From Eonycteris spelaea (lineage: Eukaryota > Chordata > Mammalia > Chiroptera > Pteropodidae): a DNA stretch of 64,000 nt. This document shows positions 60,290-64,000 of this stretch, piece by piece. Position 1 is the first letter of the stretch, and each line of letters starts with the position of its first letter. The notes below the pieces were generated by a model. The model did not search any database. It worked only from the letters and a program-made list of their open reading frames with translations, and was not told where the DNA came from. Made by a program: the position numbers and the translations under genes. The stretch lies in the NCBI GenBank assembly GCA_003508835.1, contig PUFA01000021.1:4256501-4320500 (forward strand). The letters are read 5' to 3'.

Positions 60290-60850
60290 CTCATTACCCG
60301 GGCAGAGCCTGTTGTTTGTAAACAATAAATAATGGAAGGTAGGGGGACGTTCAGCCAAAGCCTCAGCAGAAGCCAGAACACTGGAAGGAGTTGGGAGGAG
60401 GGGCGGTGGGGGAGGGGAGGAGCGGAGGAGGAAGAGGAGAGAGATGGAGAGATTCATTTCTGCCAAGAAGCCCGGTGGCTAGTTTCTTATTATTTACAGG
60501 AAGGTGATATTAGCAATTCAGGTGAGAAAGAAATAAACACGGCCACCACCAAATCAATACAGAATTCAAAAACAATTATTAATGTCATTTGATTCGTGTT
60601 CTTTATATATCTCTCCTGGCTACAGACGCTAAACTGTCTGAATAATTTGCATGGCGCGCCTATTCATTATTTCCGATGTTTTTCCTTTGCAAGCAGCTCG
60701 GACGTGGCCGGCTCTGGTCCAACACGATCGGAGAACTCGTATTTTCTTCTGTAAATTAAAGCAATTACGCAGCAGATATTATATGATGCGCACTGTGGTC
60801 TCCAGATAGTCATCAATCACCTTCAACCAAGCTGTCAGAGCAGGCAGATT
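60290..60850. promoter_or_regulatory. Candidate conserved element with forkhead, octamer and homeodomain words
   Basis: The overlapping forkhead pair TTGTTTGTAAACAA lies at 60313-60326. A purine-rich stretch (60380-60450) follows, then a long AT-rich stretch (about 60480-60850) with TAAT, ATTATTAATG, TAAATTAAAGCAATTA and the POU octamer ATTTGCAT at 60645-60652. No repeat family is recognisable, although the surrounding DNA is GC-rich. The composition suggests an enhancer about 2 kb upstream of the ATG exon. The evidence is motif content only. Confidence 0.4.
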
Positions 60851-60854
60851 TCGT

Positions 60855-61790
60855 TTCTGGGAGGCAGGCTTGCAGCTGGGGAGAGGGTGAGAACGTCATC
60901 ATTAATTAGAGGATGACCCTGGGGCGATTCGCAGGTCTGAACCCAAGAATCTCTCCTAGCAAGTCTGCACAGCACCGCCGCTTGCGGCCCCCTCCCGGCC
61001 GAGCCGGGCGAGAGCAGCTGGGGCGAGCGTGGGCCCCGGAGGTCGGCGGCGCCCAAGGCGGGGAGCGAGTTCAGGGTGGCCCGGACGCCCCCTTGCCGCC
61101 TGCTCTCTGGCCTCTGCTTTGAACTCCGGCAAGGGCCCAAGGCCGGGACTGGCTGAGGAAGTCCTGGAGTGGGCGCTGGGTCTCCTCCCCAGACCTCTGG
61201 GCGCAGCCCGGTGGGCAGAGGGCTATGCGAGGCCAGCAGGGAAGGGCACCCCCGCCTGACGCCCGGCGCCTCCTCCCACGTGCCTAGCTCGGAAGGTCTC
61301 CAGGAGGAGCGAGCGCGGCGGGAGCGGCCCCGACACTGACTCTCGGAACCCACTCCCCAGAGCGCACAGGGGCATCCGGCAGTCCTGGGTTTAGCCGCGA
61401 GGGGCAGGGGGACTGAGGGCGTGCGGGCCCAGAGGGTGGGGGCAGGAAATGGAGGGCCCTGCACCGAGTGGGAACTCACAGGAGGGAGAAGGGGGAGGGC
61501 GTTCCCCAGGGACTCGGTGGCCGAGTGTGGCAAGTCCTGAAGCCTGTGGGCCACCAAGCCCTGGAGTGGCGTGGCAGGCTCCGGAGCAGGCCGGAACCCA
61601 CTCACCTGGGGGCATTTGGACCTCCAGATGCGGACACTCTTGAAGCTGCATCTGGTTCTGGAAGACCAGCCCGGAGTAGGGTTCGAACAGGGGGAGGCGT
61701 TGCCGACTCCCGGTGAAACCGAAGTCGCCCGCGTAGCCGCCGCCTTCCACCTGGAGGGGCGCGCAGAGCGCAGGCCGCCGCTGCCTGCGC
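60855..61790. other. GC-rich DNA upstream of the TAAT-rich element, no gene seen
   Basis: Unique and GC-rich with no recognisable repeat. Likely first-intron or upstream control sequence of IRX4; no specific element is supported. Confidence 0.45.
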
Positions 61791-61794
61791 CGCG

Positions 61795-61940
61795 CGGGCT
61801 AATTTTAACTGTTGATTACATCTTCATGAAGACTCGCTCGCGTGTCCCTCATACGTCTCATTTGTAATTGAGACTAATGATTACAGTGGGGCGGGAAGGA
61901 GCAGCTGCTCATTAATTAATTTCTAATTAAAAGTGCCTCC
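61795..61940. promoter_or_regulatory. TAAT-rich candidate conserved element about 0.5-0.65 kb upstream of the IRX4 ATG
   Basis: In the middle of GC-rich DNA this stretch turns AT-rich and is packed with homeodomain-type words: TGATTACA twice (61813-61820 and 61878-61885), ATTAATTAAT at 61911-61920 and TAATTAA at 61924-61930. An E-box CAGCTG lies at 61902-61907. No repeat family is recognisable. This composition is typical of deeply conserved non-coding elements next to developmental homeobox genes. Conservation itself cannot be seen here, so the call is inference. Confidence 0.45.
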
Positions 61941-62094
61941 CGTCCTCGGTGACTAAGGAGAGCCGCCGTTCATCGGGGCGCGCTTGATTCCTCGGATGAA
62001 ATTCATTTGTTAAGCGCGCTGGCCCCTCCGCTGGCCCCGCCCGGCCGGGCCGCGGCCGAGTGACCCGCACGTCTGCGGCCAGGTCGGGCTGCGG

Positions 62095-62340
62095 CGTGGG
62101 CTGACGTCAGAGCCTCTGCCGCTTAAAGCCGCGTACATCTCACTTGACGGGTTCGCGAGACTGTTTTTTTTTTCCTTTTTTTTTTGCAAAATATGTATTT
62201 GTGTCACCGCTGCGAGGCCGGTCGGTCCCAGAGCCCGCTCGAGGCTCCGAATTGCGAAGCTAAAAGGATCGCGACCGCCACCGCGGCTCACCTTCCTCCC
62301 CGGTTAGAAAAGTTTGCGGAGCGTGCGGATGAATTAACCG
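62095..62340 (+). promoter_or_regulatory. ATG-exon proximal region with CRE, NK2-type site and T tracts
   Basis: A perfect palindromic CRE, TGACGTCA, lies at 62102-62109. CACTTGA at 62141-62147 is the reverse complement of TCAAGTG, the NKX2-5 class element. These are followed by two T runs separated by CC at about 62164-62185 and an AT-rich patch ending at about 62200. IRX4 is known to act downstream of NKX2-5 in ventricle, so the NK2 site is plausible. If the upstream island is the main promoter, this is the 3' end of the first intron; otherwise it is a proximal promoter. Confidence 0.4.
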
Positions 62341-62364
62341 GCTCTCCTGCTTCGCTCCCCCCAG

Positions 62365-62449
62365 CGCCTAGGAGCCGGCGGCCCCGGAGCAGTGGCTGCG
62401 CCCCGCGCCGCGCCGCCCGCCGCCGCCGCCGGCCCGGGCCGCGCTCGCC
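62365..62449 (+). other. IRX4: IRX4 5' untranslated part of the ATG exon, with upstream 3' splice site
   Basis: Bases 62343-62364 form a pyrimidine-rich run ending CCCCCCAG, a good vertebrate acceptor, and a branch-point-like TTAAC sits about 30 bases upstream. This suggests that the ATG exon begins at 62365 and is spliced to a non-coding exon further 5'. The 85-base leader is nearly pure G+C with a CCG-repeat run just before the ATG. The alternative is that transcription starts directly upstream, at about 62.1-62.3 kb, and the AG is incidental. Exon use is inferred from sequence only. Confidence 0.55.
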
Positions 62450-62494
62450 ATGTCCTACCCGCAGTTCGGATACACCTACTCGTCGGCGCCCCAG
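62450..62494 (+). CDS. IRX4: IRX4 first coding exon (residues 1-15)
   Basis: This exon begins the Iroquois-class TALE homeodomain transcription factor IRX4, a nuclear DNA-binding protein needed for ventricular identity in the heart (family knowledge). The 15 codons read MSYPQFGYTYSSAPQ, the characteristic IRX4 N-terminus; I recall Pro rather than Thr at residue 9 in human and mouse. The ATG at 62450 has G at -3 and follows an extremely GC-rich leader. The exon ends in CAG followed by the donor GTAAAG at 62495, phase 0, and joins exactly to the exon at 62983 to continue the IRX4 protein. IRX1 and IRX2 start differently and lack the next segment, so the paralogue call is firm. Confidence 0.95.
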
Positions 62495-62982
62495 GTAAAG
62501 AGGCCCCCGCGAGGCCGGACGCACCGGGCAGGCAGAGACCCGGCGATCCGGTATCGCTTCCAGCGGTCAGGGCCTGTGCCACGTTCCGCGGGAAGGGCAG
62601 GGCTGCCAAGAAATACCGACGGGAGAAGGGGGGAGCTCGCGCTTAGTTTGACCTCCACCCAAAGCTGAGGCTCTGCCTTAGGAGACTCGAGCACACGGGA
62701 GAAACGTGGCCTGCAGGAGGGCCTGCAGGGCCTTGGGGAAACCCCGGGGCTGACGTGAACACCGCTGTGCAGGACTGCCTGGCCCCACGTGGCTGGAGCG
62801 CGCCCCGGGGGGCCAGGGCGCCCAGGCTTGCCGCAGGAAGGCGCCTGAAGCCTGGCGTGGACAGAGGTAGACCACGGGGACAGGGAGCACTGCCTCCTGG
62901 TTGGTGTGGGACAGGTGGAGGCCCAGGGCCCCAGCCTTGCGCCAGGTGGCCTGCCTTTCCTCGGGGCTCCTCTCTCCCCCAG
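62495..62982 (+). other. IRX4: IRX4 intron between coding exons 1 and 2
   Basis: This is a 488-base GT-AG intron of phase 0. Its last 228 bases, from an ATG at 62755, are open and in frame with exon 2. A pyrimidine-poor AG at 62933-62934 is in frame and would add 16 residues if used. I see no repeat or other gene inside it. Confidence 0.85.
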
Positions 62983-63234
62983 TTTCTGATGACCACCAAC
63001 TCCCTGAGCACGTGCTGCGAATCAGGTGGCCGCACGCTGGCAGACTCCGGGCCCACCGCCTCCGCCCAGGCTTCTGTCTACTGCCCGGTCTACGAGAGCC
63101 GGCTGCTGGCCACCGCGCGCCATGAGCTCAACTCAGCCGCGGCGCTGGGCGTGTACGGGGGCCCCTACGGGGGCTCGCAGGGCTACAGCAACTACGTAAC
63201 CTACGGCTCCGAGGCCTCCGCCTTCTACTCGCTG
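62983..63234 (+). CDS. IRX4: IRX4 second coding exon (residues 16-99)
   Basis: The 84 codons start FLMTTNSLSTCCESGG and continue through YCPVYESRLLATARHE and a Gly/Tyr-rich stretch ending in SAFYSL, which is the IRX4 N-terminal region ahead of the TALE homeodomain. The acceptor is a pyrimidine tract ending CCCCCAG at 62976-62982. The donor is CTG followed by GTAGGC at 63235. Both ends are phase 0, so the joined frame is 99 residues without a stop. Human IRX4 is about 519 residues, so roughly four fifths of the protein, including the homeodomain, is encoded beyond the window. No frameshift or lost residue is visible, which suggests an intact gene truncated only by the window edge. Confidence 0.95.
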
Positions 63235-64000
63235 GTAGGCAGGGCGGAGGTGTCTCCAACCTGCCCCTGGAACACCGCGCCCCTCCCTTGAGTCACGTTC
63301 CCCAGCGCCAAACCCCCAGCGCCAACCCCGAAGGCAGCGGAGTGAGGCCCCTGGGCCCGGGTCTGCTGGGGGTGGGAGGAGTTTCTTCAGTTTTGCTCCT
63401 CCCAGCCTGGCCCCTGGAAACACCACCAGCTCCTCCTCCACCCCACCTCGGTTGGGGCGACCCGGCAAGTGGTCGCTATATTTAAGTATTTTTTTCCCCT
63501 TGGATTGCTTTTAAACTCTGATCAGATCTCTGGTTCTGTCAGAGCAGAGCCCCCTCCCACCGCATTTCTTGACACCTCCCTACTCCCTCACTCCTCTCAG
63601 CCTCTCTCCTCCCGGCCCCACCCCCCCCCCCCCCCCGTTCACCGCTCCCTTTTCCTCTCCCTCCCTGGAGCCTCTCCGCAAGTCCCCCTGGCTCCTCCCC
63701 ATTTCTCTCCTCCCCTTCACCTCATCCTCTTCTCTGTCTCTCCCTCACCTCCTCTGTTCTGCCGTCCCCAGCCCCCAGCCTCTCCTGTCCCCCTCCTCCT
63801 TCCAGTCTCACACTCATCTGTCCTCTCCCCTACACCTAATCCCTGTCCCCCAACACCTCAGCTGCGCCCTCCTCACTTAACTTCTTGAGGCTCTTTTGCT
63901 GCCTAGGCACTGGGGACAGTCTGGGGAGTGGGAGAAGCATGCCAGAGGAGGGGGCTCGAGCTGGCAGCTTCTCCAAGCAGTGACCCTAGGCTCCCGGGCT
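63235..64000 (+). other. IRX4: IRX4 intron 2, cut by the window end
   Basis: The intron starts with the donor GTAGGC and runs off the window. From about 63540 to 63880 it is almost entirely C and T, including an uninterrupted run of 16 C at 63621-63636. The opposite strand is correspondingly purine-rich. No exon with homeodomain coding potential is visible before base 64000. Confidence 0.8.

Noticed and set aside
62450..63234. Possibility that the Iroquois gene is IRX1, IRX2 or another paralogue
   Set aside because: The second exon's LSTCCESGG and YCPVYESRLLATARHE segments are specific to IRX4; the paralogues diverge after the first few residues.
1..64000. A new multi-gene system, tRNA or rRNA genes, or intact retroviral genes
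   Set aside because: No clover-leaf tRNA with internal A and B boxes, no rRNA segment and no retroviral internal region was seen. LTRs are solitary remnants and the only real gene is IRX4.

Overview
This window is mammalian nuclear DNA. It is GC-rich and CpG-rich, has no operon-like gene packing, and contains old L1, L2, MIR, hAT and MLT1-type repeat remnants plus many minisatellites. The only protein-coding gene I can support is the 5' part of the cardiac TALE homeobox gene IRX4, on the + strand at the right end. Its first coding exon is 62450-62494 and its second is 62983-63234, with phase-0 GT-AG junctions, giving the first 99 residues. The homeobox exons lie beyond base 64000. The species cannot be fixed: I recognise no Alu, carnivore tRNA-Lys SINE, pig PRE-1, ruminant BovB/Bov-tA or rodent B1/B2, so I only say eutherian mammal, probably not a primate or rodent. 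In human, IRX4 lies in 5p15.33, a subtelomeric GC-rich band, next to the gene-poor interval toward IRX2; the content here fits that setting.

Layout. 1-54 kb is intergenic. It holds degenerate and perfect tandem repeats (3.54-3.85, 3.97-4.55, 6.7-6.97, 25.19-25.39, 28.55-28.67, 34.63-34.73 and 47.08-47.39 kb). It also holds diverged L1 pieces (8.1-8.8, 13.85-16.11 antisense, 16.13-16.80 sense, 35.2-36.5, 39.4-39.87 and 52.26-52.48 kb). Three LTR remnants of MLT1/MaLR type lie at 37.66-37.98, 39.89-40.27 and 53.93-54.06 kb. hAT-type elements lie at 20.06-20.37, 22.4, 22.64-22.8 and 31.49-31.66 kb, an L2 at 44.0-44.35 kb and a MIR at about 27.8 kb. Several AT-richer, motif-dense stretches without recognisable repeats (27.4, 28.8-29.06, 54.33-54.63, 60.29-60.85 and 61.80-61.94 kb) look like conserved regulatory elements. 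Isolated CpG-dense blocks lie at about 12.4-12.9 and 38.2-38.56 kb.

From about 54.6 kb to the end I recognise no interspersed repeats. A strong CpG island at 58.05-58.56 kb carries two good splice-donor sequences, and a strong acceptor at 62363-62364 precedes the start codon by 85 bases. The likely gene model is therefore a non-coding first exon in the 58 kb island spliced to the ATG exon. Candidate control elements lie between: a forkhead/octamer/homeodomain stretch, a TAAT-rich stretch, and a CRE plus an NK2-class site just upstream.

I found no novel multi-gene system. Long open frames elsewhere in the window are explained by high GC content or by tandem repeats whose unit length is not a multiple of three.
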